Shown here one piece after another: positions 17,285 through 25,576 of a stretch of 30,444 nucleotides of DNA (position 1 is the first letter of the stretch; each line of letters opens with the position of its first letter). The stretch is from positions 1-30,444 of the forward strand of contig NZ_JAHHQJ010000019.1 of NCBI RefSeq assembly GCF_020026455.1, written 5' to 3'. The translations under genes were made by a program, and so were the position numbers. The notes under the pieces were generated by a model that had not been told where the DNA came from, did no database searches, and worked only from the letters and a program-made list of their open reading frames with translations. Origin of the DNA: Alistipes sp. (GTDB lineage Bacteria; Bacteroidota; Bacteroidia; Bacteroidales; Rikenellaceae).

Positions 17285-19360
17285 ATGTCAGCACTTACTT
17301 TCGACAAAAGCGAATTGGGCAATCTGGAGTACTCGCTCCAGCGCGAAATGCTCGCAACGGACCGTATCGGCGGCTACATGAGCACGACCATCGTCTGCTG
17401 CAACACCCGCCGTTACCACGGCCTGATGGTGGCCCCGATAGACGACAGCGACCGGACCTACGTCCTGCTGTCGGCGCTCGACGAAACGATCATCCAGCAC
17501 GACCAGACGTTCAATCTGGCCCTGCACCGTTTCCAGGGGATCTACGAGCCGCGCGGCCACAAGTACATCACCGATTTCGAGTACACCCCGACTCCCACGA
17601 TCACCTATCGCGTAGGAGGCGTGATCCTCAAGAAGGAGATGCTCTGGATCCACAAGCGCACGCAACTGATGATCCGCTACACGCTCGTCGACGCCCATTC
17701 GGAAACGCACCTCCGGTTGCGCCCGTTCCTCGCCTTCCGCGACAAGCATGCGCTGACGCATGCCAACATGGAGGCCGACGGACACTCCTACCCGGCCGTT
17801 AACGGTGTGAAATGCCGCCTCTACGGTTCGTTTCCATGGCTGTATCTCCAGACCAGCAAACCCGATGCAGAGTTCGTGCCCGCACCCGACTGGTACTACA
17901 ATTTCGAATACCGCCAGGACATCGCCCGCGGCTACGACGGCTACGAGGACCTGATGACCACCGGCTATTTCGAGACCGAGCTCAAGAAGGGCGAGAGCAT
18001 CATCTTCTCGGCGTCGCTCGACGAAATGGGTTCGACGAAAACCATCGAAGAGCTCTTCAGCGGCTCCATTGCGCGCCGCACGCACAAGATCGACTTCATC
18101 AGCTGCCTCGAACACTCGGCGCGGCAGTTTGTGATCCGCCGCCCGGGCAACCGGACGGAGGTGGTATCGGGCTATCCCTGGCACGGGGTTTCAGGCCGCC
18201 AGACCTTCGTCTCGCTGCCGGGCATCACCTTGGCGCAGAACCACAAGGAGGACTGCATCGACGCCCTCGATACGCAGGTGCGCGACTTGCGCGAGGGCAT
18301 GTTCGCCGGAAATACGTCGGCTGCGGAGGCTGCGGACGCCCCGCTGTGGTTCTTCTGGACCCTTCAGCGGCTCGAAGCGCAGATCGGCGCGAAGAAGATC
18401 TGGAAACGCTACGGCGAGGCCATGAAGCAGGTGCTCGAATCCTACAAGAGGGGCATCGCGGGCCGTGTCGTGCTCCACGACAACGGGCTGGTGTGGGCCT
18501 CGTCGGAGGAGGTTCCCCTCACGTGGATGAACGCCGTGATCGACGGCCATGCCATCACGCCGCGCAACGGCTACCAGGTGGAGGTCAACGCCCTGTGGTA
18601 CAATGCCGTCAGCTACGCCCTCCGGCTGGCCGGCGAGGCGGGCGACACAAAATTCGTGAAGGCGTGGGAGAAACTCCCCGAACGTACCGCAGCGTCGTTC
18701 AACGAACTCTTCCGCCTGCCCGAAGGCTACCTGGCCGACTATGTGGGCTGCGACGGCGCCAACAAGGATATCCGTCCGAACATGATCATCGCCTGCGGAC
18801 TGCCCTGCAAGATGCTCGACGAGCAAACCCAGCTGGAGGTCATCCGCACGGTGCGGCAGCACCTCCTCACACCGAAGGGCCTGCGCACGCTCTCGCCCCG
18901 CAACCCCCTTTACAAGGGTTCGCAGGAGGGTACGCCCGCCGAACGCGACTTCGCGGGCAAGAACGGATCGGTATGGCCGTGGCTGCTGTCGTTCTACGTC
19001 AGGGCCTGCTTCGACATCGACGGCGACGCCTTTCTGCCGCAGGCCGAGGAGATTCTAGCCGGATTTGAGGAGGACATCCAGACCTACGGCATCGGTTCGA
19101 TCGGCGAACTGTTCGACGCCGATCCCCCGTTCGCGCCGCGCGGAGCCATTTCGCAGGCGTGGAGCGTTGCTGCCGTGCTGGACATCTACGGCATGATCCT
19201 CGCACGCAAACCGGAGGAGCAGCCCGAGAAGGCGGAAAAGGCCTCGAAAAAAGCCTCTCCGAAGAGCGCGAAGGCCGACAAGCCCGCGGCAAAAGCTGCC
19301 GCAAGGAAACCCGCGGCCAAAAAGGCGACAGAGAAGAAAACGACGAAAAAAACAAAATAA
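17285..19360 (+). CDS. Glycogen debranching enzyme, amylo-alpha-1,6-glucosidase type (GH133), with Lys/Ala-rich tail
   Basis: This 691-residue protein matches the bacterial GDE family: an N-terminal domain with ATDRIGGYMSTTIVCCNTRRYHGLMVAP, where the NTRRYHGL motif is diagnostic, then an (alpha/alpha)6-barrel glucosidase domain from about residue 300 with VEVNALWYNA, RPNMIIACGLPC and GSVWPWLLSFY. It hydrolyses alpha-1,6 branch points left after phosphorylase action, so it fits directly behind the synthase-phosphorylase fusion. The unusual part is the last 50 residues (642-691): 17 lysines and 13 alanines with prolines and serines, resembling a histone H1-like tail and not expected for the enzyme fold. 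Confidence 0.92.
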   Translation: MSALTFDKSELGNLEYSLQREMLATDRIGGYMSTTIVCCNTRRYHGLMVAPIDDSDRTYVLLSALDETIIQHDQTFNLALHRFQGIYEPRGHKYITDFEYTPTPTITYRVGGVILKKEMLWIHKRTQLMIRYTLVDAHSETHLRLRPFLAFRDKHALTHANMEADGHSYPAVNGVKCRLYGSFPWLYLQTSKPDAEFVPAPDWYYNFEYRQDIARGYDGYEDLMTTGYFETELKKGESIIFSASLDEMGSTKTIEELFSGSIARRTHKIDFISCLEHSARQFVIRRPGNRTEVVSGYPWHGVSGRQTFVSLPGITLAQNHKEDCIDALDTQVRDLREGMFAGNTSAAEAADAPLWFFWTLQRLEAQIGAKKIWKRYGEAMKQVLESYKRGIAGRVVLHDNGLVWASSEEVPLTWMNAVIDGHAITPRNGYQVEVNALWYNAVSYALRLAGEAGDTKFVKAWEKLPERTAASFNELFRLPEGYLADYVGCDGANKDIRPNMIIACGLPCKMLDEQTQLEVIRTVRQHLLTPKGLRTLSPRNPLYKGSQEGTPAERDFAGKNGSVWPWLLSFYVRACFDIDGDAFLPQAEEILAGFEEDIQTYGIGSIGELFDADPPFAPRGAISQAWSVAAVLDIYGMILARKPEEQPEKAEKASKKASPKSAKADKPAAKAAARKPAAKKATEKKTTKKTK

Positions 19361-19530
19361 CGAATACGGCCCGGGCGCACAATGTGACAGAGAGTTGTGC
19401 CGGACAGCAAGACCTCACCCGAAGGGAGGGGTTCGAAGCGGGATCTGACTTACGGACACGGCCGAGCGCCGTGAAGGGTTGTGGAGAGGAAGCGCACAGG
19501 CGGCAAAATGAAATTACAAAAAGATAAGGT
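19361..19530. other. 170-nt gap inside the glycogen operon
   Basis: This GC-rich spacer between the debranching enzyme and the GT4 gene has no clear promoter box, terminator or reading frame with coding character. It is much longer than the 8-nt gap that follows the GT4 gene, so an unrecognised regulatory or processing site is possible. Confidence 0.4.
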
Positions 19531-20850
19531 ATGAGAGTTTTAATGTTCGGATGGGAGTTTCCGCCCCACATTGCAGGCGGGCTGGGAACGGCCTGTTACG
19601 GAATGACCCGCGGACTGGCACGCAACGGTGTAGACGTCACGTTCATCGTCCCGCATGCCTACGGCGACGAGGACCAGCGTTTCACGCACGTCGTGAATGC
19701 CAGCGAGGTGGAGGCCCTCTACGGGTCAACGGGCAGCGGCGCAGACGACATTCTGGAGAAGATGTCGTTCATCCACATCGACTCGAACATGGTCCCCTAT
19801 ATCTCCCCCGAGGAGTATGAATCCTACCACGAGCAGTATGTCAAGTCGGGGCAGAGGACTTGGTCGACGACCGACGCCTGGAAGCAGCGCTACACCTTCT
19901 CGGGCAAATACGGCGCCAACCTCATGGAGGAGGTGGCACGCTATGCCGTGGTCGCCGCGCAGGTGGCCAAGGACCACGAAGGAGAGTTCGACGTGATCCA
20001 CGCCCACGATTGGCTGACCTATTACGCCGGGATTGCGGCCAAGCGCGTGTCGGGCAAGCCGCTGGTGGTGCACATGCACGCCACGGAGTACGACCGCTCG
20101 GGCGAGAACGTCAACACGCAGGTCTACGCCATCGAGCGGGCCGGCATGCACGCCGCCGACCGCGTGATCGCCGTTTCGAACCTCACGCGCAACATCGTCA
20201 TCAAGCGTTACGGCGTTCCTGCCGCAAAGGTCGTCACGGTGCACAACGCCGTGCGGTTCGAACAGAACAGCGGCAAGGCCCCCGAACGGGGTGTCACCGA
20301 CAAGATCGTGACCTTCCTGGGGCGCATCACCTACCAGAAGGGCCCCGACTACTTCGTCGAGGCGGCCGCCAAGGTCCTCAAGCGGATTCCCGACGTGCGG
20401 TTCGTGATGGCCGGCTCGGGCGACATGATGAACCACGTCATCCGCCGTGTGGCACGGCTCGGCATCGCCGACCGCTTCCACTTCACGGGATTCCTCCGTG
20501 GAGAGGACGTGCACAAGATGTTCCAGCTGTCGGACGTCTACGTGATGCCCTCCGTCTCGGAGCCTTTCGGCATCTCGCCGCTGGAGGCCATGCGTTCGAA
20601 CGTCCCGGTGATCATCTCGAAGCAGAGCGGTGTGGCCGAAGTGCTGGACTATGCCGTGAAGGTGGACTATTGGGACGTAGATGCCCTCGCCGACGCCATC
20701 CACGGACTGATCAAATACCCCGCCCTGTCGGGCATGTTCGCCTCGAAGGGGCTCGAAGAGGTGACCAACCTCAAATGGAACGATGCCGCGGCGAAGATCA
20801 AATCGGTGTACGAAGCCGTGATCGAAGAGAATAAAAAACAATCAAAATAG
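19531..20850 (+). CDS. GT4-family glycosyltransferase, probably alpha-glucan synthase-like
   Basis: This 439-residue protein is a GT-B retaining glycosyltransferase: N-terminal MRVLMFGWEFPPHIAGGLGTA (the glycine-rich acceptor loop of starch/glycogen synthase-like enzymes), DVIHAHDWLTYYAG, VVHMHATEYDRSG and the C-terminal donor site EPFGISPLE with E344 and E352 in the E-x7-E arrangement. The N-terminal GWEFPP-type start is seen in glycosyltransferases that accompany glycogen genes. With a GT3 synthase already encoded upstream, its role may be primer synthesis, maltodextrin elongation or maltose 1-phosphate-type chemistry. None of these can be decided from sequence. The GH57 gene starts 8 nt after its stop, so the two are translated from one mRNA. 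Confidence 0.85.
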   Translation: MRVLMFGWEFPPHIAGGLGTACYGMTRGLARNGVDVTFIVPHAYGDEDQRFTHVVNASEVEALYGSTGSGADDILEKMSFIHIDSNMVPYISPEEYESYHEQYVKSGQRTWSTTDAWKQRYTFSGKYGANLMEEVARYAVVAAQVAKDHEGEFDVIHAHDWLTYYAGIAAKRVSGKPLVVHMHATEYDRSGENVNTQVYAIERAGMHAADRVIAVSNLTRNIVIKRYGVPAAKVVTVHNAVRFEQNSGKAPERGVTDKIVTFLGRITYQKGPDYFVEAAAKVLKRIPDVRFVMAGSGDMMNHVIRRVARLGIADRFHFTGFLRGEDVHKMFQLSDVYVMPSVSEPFGISPLEAMRSNVPVIISKQSGVAEVLDYAVKVDYWDVDALADAIHGLIKYPALSGMFASKGLEEVTNLKWNDAAAKIKSVYEAVIEENKKQSK

Positions 20851-20858
20851 CAACCCGC

Positions 20859-22076
20859 ATGAAAACCGTCTGTCTTTATTTTCAGGTGCATCAGCCCTGG
20901 CGTCTGAAGAAATACCGCTTCTTCAACATGGGCAAGGACCACAACTACCTGGACGACCTGATGAACCGTTCGATCATGCAGAAGGTCGCCCGCCAGTGTT
21001 ACCTGCCGATGAACGCCCTGCTGCTCAAGCTCATCAGGGAGAACAAGGGCAAGTTCCGCTGCTCGTTCTCGATCACAGGCATCGCCATCGAACAGTTCCG
21101 CGCCTTCGCCCCCGAAGTGCTCGACTCGTTCAAGGAACTTGCCGCAACGGGCTGCGTGGAGTTCCTCGCCGAGACCTACTCCCACTCGCTGGCCTCGCTG
21201 GCCTCGAAGGAGGATTTCGCCGAGCAGGTCAAACTGCACGTCAACCTCATCAAGAAGGAGTTCGGGGTGAAACCCACGGCCTTCCGCAACACGGAGCTGA
21301 TCTATTCGGACGATATCGGCGCGGTGGTCGCCGGCATGGGCTTCCGCACGATGCTGGCCGAAGGTGCCAAGCACGTGCTGGGATGGAAATCGCCCAACTA
21401 CGTCTACGCCAACGCCATCGACCAGAAACTGCGCCTGCTGCTGCGCAACTACAAGCTCTCGGACGACATCGCCTTCCGCTTCTCGAACAAAAACTGGGAC
21501 CAGTGGCCCCTGACGGCCGACAAGTATGTGCAATGGCTCGCTTCGGAAGAGACCCCGGGCGAGGTCATCAACCTGTTCATGGACTACGAGACCTTCGGCG
21601 AGCACCAGAACGCCGATACGGGGATCTTCGAATTCATGCGCGCGCTGCCCAAGGCGATCCTCGCCAAGAAGAACGGCCTGGAGTTCGCCACGGTGACCGA
21701 AGCCGCGAAGAAACACCAGCCTGTCTCCGTGCTCCACTGTCCGCACGTGATGTCGTGGGCCGACGAGGAGCGCGACGTGACGGCATGGCTGGGCAACGAG
21801 CTCCAGAACGAAGCCTTTGCGAAACTCTACGCCCAAAAGGAGAAGGTCGCAGCGCTGAAGAGCCCCGATTTCGATTATGTCTGGAGTTTCATGCAGACCT
21901 CCGACCATTTCTACTACATGGCCACCAAGTGGCTGTCGGACGGCGACGTACACTCGTACTTCAACCCCTACGATTCGGCCTACGACGCCTTTATCAACTA
22001 CATGAACGTCCTCTCGGACTTCATCATCGAGCTGGACAAGGCCGTAGCTGCCAAGGCGGCGAAAAAACAGGCCTGA
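20859..22076 (+). CDS. GH57-family alpha-glucanase (alpha-amylase or branching-type)
   Basis: This 405-residue protein is a glycoside hydrolase family 57 member: FQVHQPWR with H11-Q12-P13 (conserved region 1), VEFLAETYSHSL with the probable nucleophile E105, and FMDYETFGEHQ with the probable acid/base D242. Members of this family are retaining alpha-amylases, 4-alpha-glucanotransferases or glycogen branching enzymes. No signal peptide is present, so it acts in the cytoplasm, on glycogen or maltodextrin. At about 400 residues it resembles the short alpha-amylase-like group that accompanies GT4 glycosyltransferases in Bacteroidetes; characterised GH57 branching enzymes are longer. The C terminus ends AVAAKAAKKQA, a small echo of the basic tail on the debranching enzyme. 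It is the last gene of the operon. Confidence 0.88.
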   Translation: MKTVCLYFQVHQPWRLKKYRFFNMGKDHNYLDDLMNRSIMQKVARQCYLPMNALLLKLIRENKGKFRCSFSITGIAIEQFRAFAPEVLDSFKELAATGCVEFLAETYSHSLASLASKEDFAEQVKLHVNLIKKEFGVKPTAFRNTELIYSDDIGAVVAGMGFRTMLAEGAKHVLGWKSPNYVYANAIDQKLRLLLRNYKLSDDIAFRFSNKNWDQWPLTADKYVQWLASEETPGEVINLFMDYETFGEHQNADTGIFEFMRALPKAILAKKNGLEFATVTEAAKKHQPVSVLHCPHVMSWADEERDVTAWLGNELQNEAFAKLYAQKEKVAALKSPDFDYVWSFMQTSDHFYYMATKWLSDGDVHSYFNPYDSAYDAFINYMNVLSDFIIELDKAVAAKAAKKQA

Positions 22077-22094
22077 CGGCAAACAGACAACCGG

Positions 22095-22124
22095 AAAACG
22101 GGCTTCTCGGAAGCCCGTTTTTTT
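22095..22124 (+). terminator. Terminator of the glycogen operon
   Basis: A perfect 11-bp stem AAAACGGGCTT/AAGCCCGTTTT with loop CTCGG runs straight into further Ts, seven in a row. It begins 18 nt after the GH57 stop codon and is a textbook rho-independent terminator. Confidence 0.92.
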
Positions 22125-22421
22125 CAGGATTCAAAGCGTCACACGGCCCGTCCTGCAGATATCCGCCCCGGCAACACGACAAGCCGCAGCTGCCGCAACG
22201 CCGATAGAGTCGAAAAGAATGAAAGGGAAGGAAGATTCAAAACTGCCGCAAAACCGGAAGGGGCGGAAAGGATGGAAGGGGCGCAGTCCCAAAACTGCCC
22301 CAGCCCGAAAGGGCCCAAGGGGGGGGGTACAGAGCCGAAACAAACAAAACAGCCGAAACAGCTTCAGAACTGCCACAGCGCCGAAAGGGCCGCAGCAGTA
22401 GAGCTGCCGTTTCTTACGGCG
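22125..22421. repeat. Non-coding GC-rich tract with degenerate repeats and a G9 run
   Basis: This 297-nt stretch between the operon terminator and the AraC-type gene has no gene. Three copies of an AACTGCC-led unit (22241, 22293, 22368) are each followed within 5-15 nt by a CCGGAAGGGG / CCGAAAGGGC element, so a block of about 35 nt is imperfectly repeated at spacings of 52 and 75 nt. A run of nine Gs lies at 22319-22327. A short stem GCCGT/ACGGC (22406-22420) ends just beyond the AraC-type stop codon. Confidence 0.5.
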
Positions 22422-23336
22422 TCATCCCTTCCGCTTGTAACGCGAGGGGGAGGTTCCGGTGTGCTGTTTGAAATACTTGCCGAAGAAAGACTGCGTCGAG
22501 AAATTGAGGTGGTAGGCGATCTCCTGAATACTCATCCCCGAATACTTGAGCAGGGCTTTGGCCTCGAGGATCACCGACTCGTCGATCCACCGCGCGGCGG
22601 TCTTGCCGCTCACCTCCTTCACTACGGACGAGAGGTATTTGGGCGTGATATTGAGCTGCTTGGCGTAGAAACCCACGTTACGCTCCCGCTTGTTGTACTG
22701 CTGCAGAAGCGACATGAACTCGTCGAACAGCACCTCGCAGCGCCCCTGTTTCATCTCACCGGGCTGCTCGCGCTGGTTGATCTCGGTGATGATGTAGAAC
22801 GCCGTGGTGAAGAGCGTGCGGATGATCTCGTGGCGGTAGCGCTCCTTGTCGCTGCGCAACATGGTCTTGATGAGCTGGAACAACTGACGAATTTCGTCCA
22901 CGTCCTGCGGCGTGACCTCCAGCACGGGGGCCTTGCCGAAACGCATGTAGACCGGCAGCGAGGTCGAAAGGTCGATCTGGATCTCGTTGACAAACGATTT
23001 CGAAAACGCCAGCAGGTAGGCCGCGGCATTTGCCGAACACTTGACCGTGCGGATGATCGAATCGGGATTGAAAAAGACGATCGTGTTGGGCTTGATGTTG
23101 TATTGCTGCATGTCGATCGACACGGTGGCCTCGCCCGTCATCATGATGATGGCCGTAAAGCCGTCGATCGAGGTCGGATAATCGGCCGTGGTATTCTTGT
23201 CGGCCGTGAGTGCGGAAATCACCAGATCGTCCGAAAGGTAAAAGACGTCGTTCATCTCCTTCTTGATTCGGGAGATGGAGACTTTGCGCAAACTTTCGTG
23301 GCCTCCGATGCGCGCCGTTTTGCCGTTATCCGCCAT
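22422..23336 (-). CDS. AraC-family transcriptional regulator
   Basis: This 304-residue protein has a C-terminal AraC/XylS double helix-turn-helix (about residues 205-304): VGFYAKQLNITPKYLSSVVKEVSGKTAARWIDE, then ILEAKALLKYSGMSIQEIAYHLNFSTQSFFGKYFKQHTGTSPSRYKR, a strong match including the second-helix signature. The N-terminal half (about 30-180) looks like a cupin-type sensing domain (MMTGEATVSIDMQQYNIKPNTIVFFNP). This layout is common in Bacteroidetes regulators whose ligand is unknown. It stands alone, convergent with the glycogen operon and divergent from nothing, so its target cannot be deduced from position; control of the glycogen genes is only a possibility. Confidence 0.92.
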   Translation of the reverse strand: MADNGKTARIGGHESLRKVSISRIKKEMNDVFYLSDDLVISALTADKNTTADYPTSIDGFTAIIMMTGEATVSIDMQQYNIKPNTIVFFNPDSIIRTVKCSANAAAYLLAFSKSFVNEIQIDLSTSLPVYMRFGKAPVLEVTPQDVDEIRQLFQLIKTMLRSDKERYRHEIIRTLFTTAFYIITEINQREQPGEMKQGRCEVLFDEFMSLLQQYNKRERNVGFYAKQLNITPKYLSSVVKEVSGKTAARWIDESVILEAKALLKYSGMSIQEIAYHLNFSTQSFFGKYFKQHTGTSPSRYKRKG

Positions 23337-23658
23337 ATTGTCGTAATTTTTCCGACAAAAATATGAATTTTAGCAGAATCAAACAAACCGGAATGGAAAA
23401 AACCACCCGCAGCCGATCGCCGCAGCCTCGGCCTGCAACCACTGCCGCGGCCCCGCTTCGTCCGTCCGAATCACCGCTTCGGAGCCGAACCGGCCGCACA
23501 CGACCGGAACGTCGACCGGAATGTCGGCCGGAACTTCGGACAAAGGTTCGCCGGGGCTTCCACCGGATGTTCGGCCGGGACAGGGGCCGGGCTGGAGCCG
23601 GGCAGGGACCGGACTGGAGCCGAACCGCAAAAGTCGGGCTGGGACCGGAGCGCAAAGA
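23337..23658. repeat. Non-coding GC-rich tract with short degenerate tandem repeats
   Basis: Apart from the AraC-type promoter, this 322-nt gap has no gene. At 23503-23538 three 12-nt units follow one another (ACCGGAACGTCG, ACCGGAATGTCG, GCCGGAACTTCG). At 23587-23622 CCGGGCTGGAGCCG recurs as CCGGACTGGAGCCG with a 22-nt period. The whole stretch 23490-23650 is built from variations on CCGGA and GGGCCGG. Confidence 0.5.
23356..23386 (-). promoter_or_regulatory. Promoter of the AraC-family gene
   Basis: On the minus strand TTG (23386-23384), 20 nt, then TATTTTTG (23363-23356) fits the Bacteroidetes consensus fully. The leader before the ATG at 23336 would be about 15 nt. Confidence 0.65.
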
Positions 23659-24537
23659 TCAGGAATCAGCCGGGGTCTGTCCGGCGCACATCACGCGCAG
23701 GCCGCCCGCCAGGCACTCGATGTGCAGCGGGAATTCGGCGCCCTTCTGCCCGTCGACGTCCGTGGGTTCGTTGATCGACGAGCGGATGTCGATCCGCTGC
23801 GCCCGGAGGTGGCGGACAATCTTCGGACTGCCGCCCGCCAGGTAGCGGCACATGGCCAACGTCGAACGAAAAAAGTTGCGCTTCTCCAACAGGATGCAGT
23901 CGAACAGCCCGTCCTTGATCGACGAGCGACGCGCCAGGTGGAAGCCGCCCGCCGTCTCGCCGTTGAAGATCAGCACCATCAGCGACCGCAGGTCGAACCG
24001 CTCGCCGTCGGCCTCGACCTCCAGCGGCACGGCGTGCATCGTGCGGAACTCCTTGACTCCCTCGATGATATAGGCCAGCTTGCCGATCTTGTGCTTGCGC
24101 TCGTCGGGTGTGCGCTGCGAGGTGGTCGTGAAGATGCCGAACGAAAAGATATTGACGAAATACAGATCGTTCACCCGCCCGCAGTCGACCTTCTCGATGC
24201 TCCCCGAGGCGATCTGCCGCGCCGCTTCGAGCGGATCGCGCGACATGCCGAGCGCCCCGGCAAAATCGTTGGCCGTACCGGCCGGGATCACACCGAGCGG
24301 AATATCCAAACCCTTGCGTTTCATGGCATTGACCGCATAGTTCACCGTGCCGTCGCCGCCGGCGACGACCATCAGGTCGATGGTCTCGTTGCCGTCGAAC
24401 GGATTGGCCGTAAAGTCGATCTTCTGCGGCGTGACGTCGTAGCCGAAGGTCTGAAAAATCGTACTGATGCCCCCGACATTGCGGGCGATTTTACCCTTGC
24501 CCGATTCGGGATTGTAGAGGAATACCGCTGTTTTCAT
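23659..24537 (-). CDS. Diacylglycerol kinase-like lipid kinase (DagK/YegS family)
   Basis: This 292-residue protein has the DAGK catalytic pattern: FLYNPESGKGK near the N terminus, VVAGGDGTVNYAVN with the nucleotide-binding GGDGT (60-64), IPAGTANDFAGALG (GTANDF at 87-92) and GSIEKVDCGRVN. The C-terminal half forms the beta-sandwich of this fold. These enzymes phosphorylate diacylglycerol, or in some bacteria sphingoid bases or other lipids; the last is worth keeping in mind in an organism likely to make sphingolipids. There is no signal peptide, so it acts at the cytoplasmic face of the membrane. It starts 8 nt after the apbE stop codon, so it is the second gene of that operon. Confidence 0.92.
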   Translation of the reverse strand: MKTAVFLYNPESGKGKIARNVGGISTIFQTFGYDVTPQKIDFTANPFDGNETIDLMVVAGGDGTVNYAVNAMKRKGLDIPLGVIPAGTANDFAGALGMSRDPLEAARQIASGSIEKVDCGRVNDLYFVNIFSFGIFTTTSQRTPDERKHKIGKLAYIIEGVKEFRTMHAVPLEVEADGERFDLRSLMVLIFNGETAGGFHLARRSSIKDGLFDCILLEKRNFFRSTLAMCRYLAGGSPKIVRHLRAQRIDIRSSINEPTDVDGQKGAEFPLHIECLAGGLRVMCAGQTPADS

Positions 24538-24545
24538 TTATCTTG

Positions 24546-25556
24546 CTATTTCAGAATCAACGCTTCCATGGCCGGCGAAATGTACTCCTCGTACTCGCCG
24601 CCGTCACCCGCCAGGATGAAGTACACCTTCACTCCGGGCATCCGCTCCACGGCCTCCAGCGCATCGTCGGCGCCCATCGCCAGGAACATGGTCCCCAGCG
24701 CATCGGCCTCGGCACAGGTCGGAGCCGCGACAGTCACCGACAGCAGGCGCGACAGGGCGCTGCGTCCCGTGCGGGGGTCGATGGTGTGGGCGACCTTGTT
24801 GCCCGCCTCGTCGAGGTAGAAACGGCGGTAGTTGCCCGAGGTGGCCAGCCCGCCGCCGGTCATCTGAATCCGCTTCTGGAGGTATTCGCCGTCCGACATG
24901 TTGCCGTCGAAAGGCGTTTCGACACCGATGCGCCACGCCCGGCCCTGCCGGTTATGCCCCCGGCAGCAGACCTCGCCGCCGATGTCGACGATGTAGTTTT
25001 CAGCCCCGTATTCCTCGACCAGTTTGGCCAGCAGATCCACCGTATAGCCCTTCGCCACGGAGTTGAAATCCAGCTGCACGCGCGGGTCGTCCTTCACCAG
25101 CCGCCCGTCCTCGATGCGGACCTTTTCGCGGCCCACGAATTCGAGGATCGAATCGATATTCGGATTTTCGGTGCGCTCCCGCCCGGCGAAGCCCCATGCC
25201 TCGACCAACGGCTTGACCGTCACGTCGTAGCGCCCGTCGCTCAGGGCGCCGATGCTGTCGGCCAGATGCAGGTTGAAGGCGATGTGGCGGTCGACGCTGT
25301 CGGTCTCGTTGCGGTTCAGGCGGCTCAAGAGCGACGTCGAATCGTAAATCGACATCGACGCCTTGGCCTGGCGGTCCAACTCCATGATGGCCGCATAGAG
25401 ACGCTGCTGCGAGACGTCCTTCACGTCGGCCACCACATGCAGCGTCGTGCCGAGCATCGTCCCGTCGACGGTGACGAAATCCGGACCGCTTCCACAGCCG
25501 CACAGCACCGCGCCCACAAGCGCGGCGAACACTGCGCGCAAACCCTTTTTTCCCAT
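24546..25556 (-). CDS. apbE: ApbE-type FAD:protein FMN transferase, lipoprotein
   Basis: ApbE attaches FMN covalently to threonine residues of exported or membrane proteins such as the NqrB/NqrC and RnfD/RnfG subunits. The product, 336 residues from the ATG at 25556, begins with a lipoprotein signal (AALVGAVLCGC, lipid-modified C21), then shows the family run MGTTLHVV, LNRNETDS, DFNSVAKGYTVDLLA, YIVDIGGEV, GGLATSGNYRRF and the signature HTIDPRTG. An in-frame GTG three codons upstream is a possible alternative start. Its target flavoproteins (Nqr or Rnf) are not in the window. It is the first gene of a two-gene unit with the lipid kinase. Confidence 0.94.
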   Translation of the reverse strand: MGKKGLRAVFAALVGAVLCGCGSGPDFVTVDGTMLGTTLHVVADVKDVSQQRLYAAIMELDRQAKASMSIYDSTSLLSRLNRNETDSVDRHIAFNLHLADSIGALSDGRYDVTVKPLVEAWGFAGRERTENPNIDSILEFVGREKVRIEDGRLVKDDPRVQLDFNSVAKGYTVDLLAKLVEEYGAENYIVDIGGEVCCRGHNRQGRAWRIGVETPFDGNMSDGEYLQKRIQMTGGGLATSGNYRRFYLDEAGNKVAHTIDPRTGRSALSRLLSVTVAAPTCAEADALGTMFLAMGADDALEAVERMPGVKVYFILAGDGGEYEEYISPAMEALILK

Positions 25557-25576
25557 AATTTTCACTTGTTTAGCCG

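Noticed and set aside
22272..23366. A 364-codon plus-strand frame over the AraC-type gene
   Set aside because: It runs through the degenerate repeat tract and antisense to a well-supported AraC-family protein; no domain is visible.
23503..23622. CRISPR or integron-like repeats
   Set aside because: Units are 12 and 22 nt, imperfect and directly adjacent, with no spacer diversity and no associated genes.
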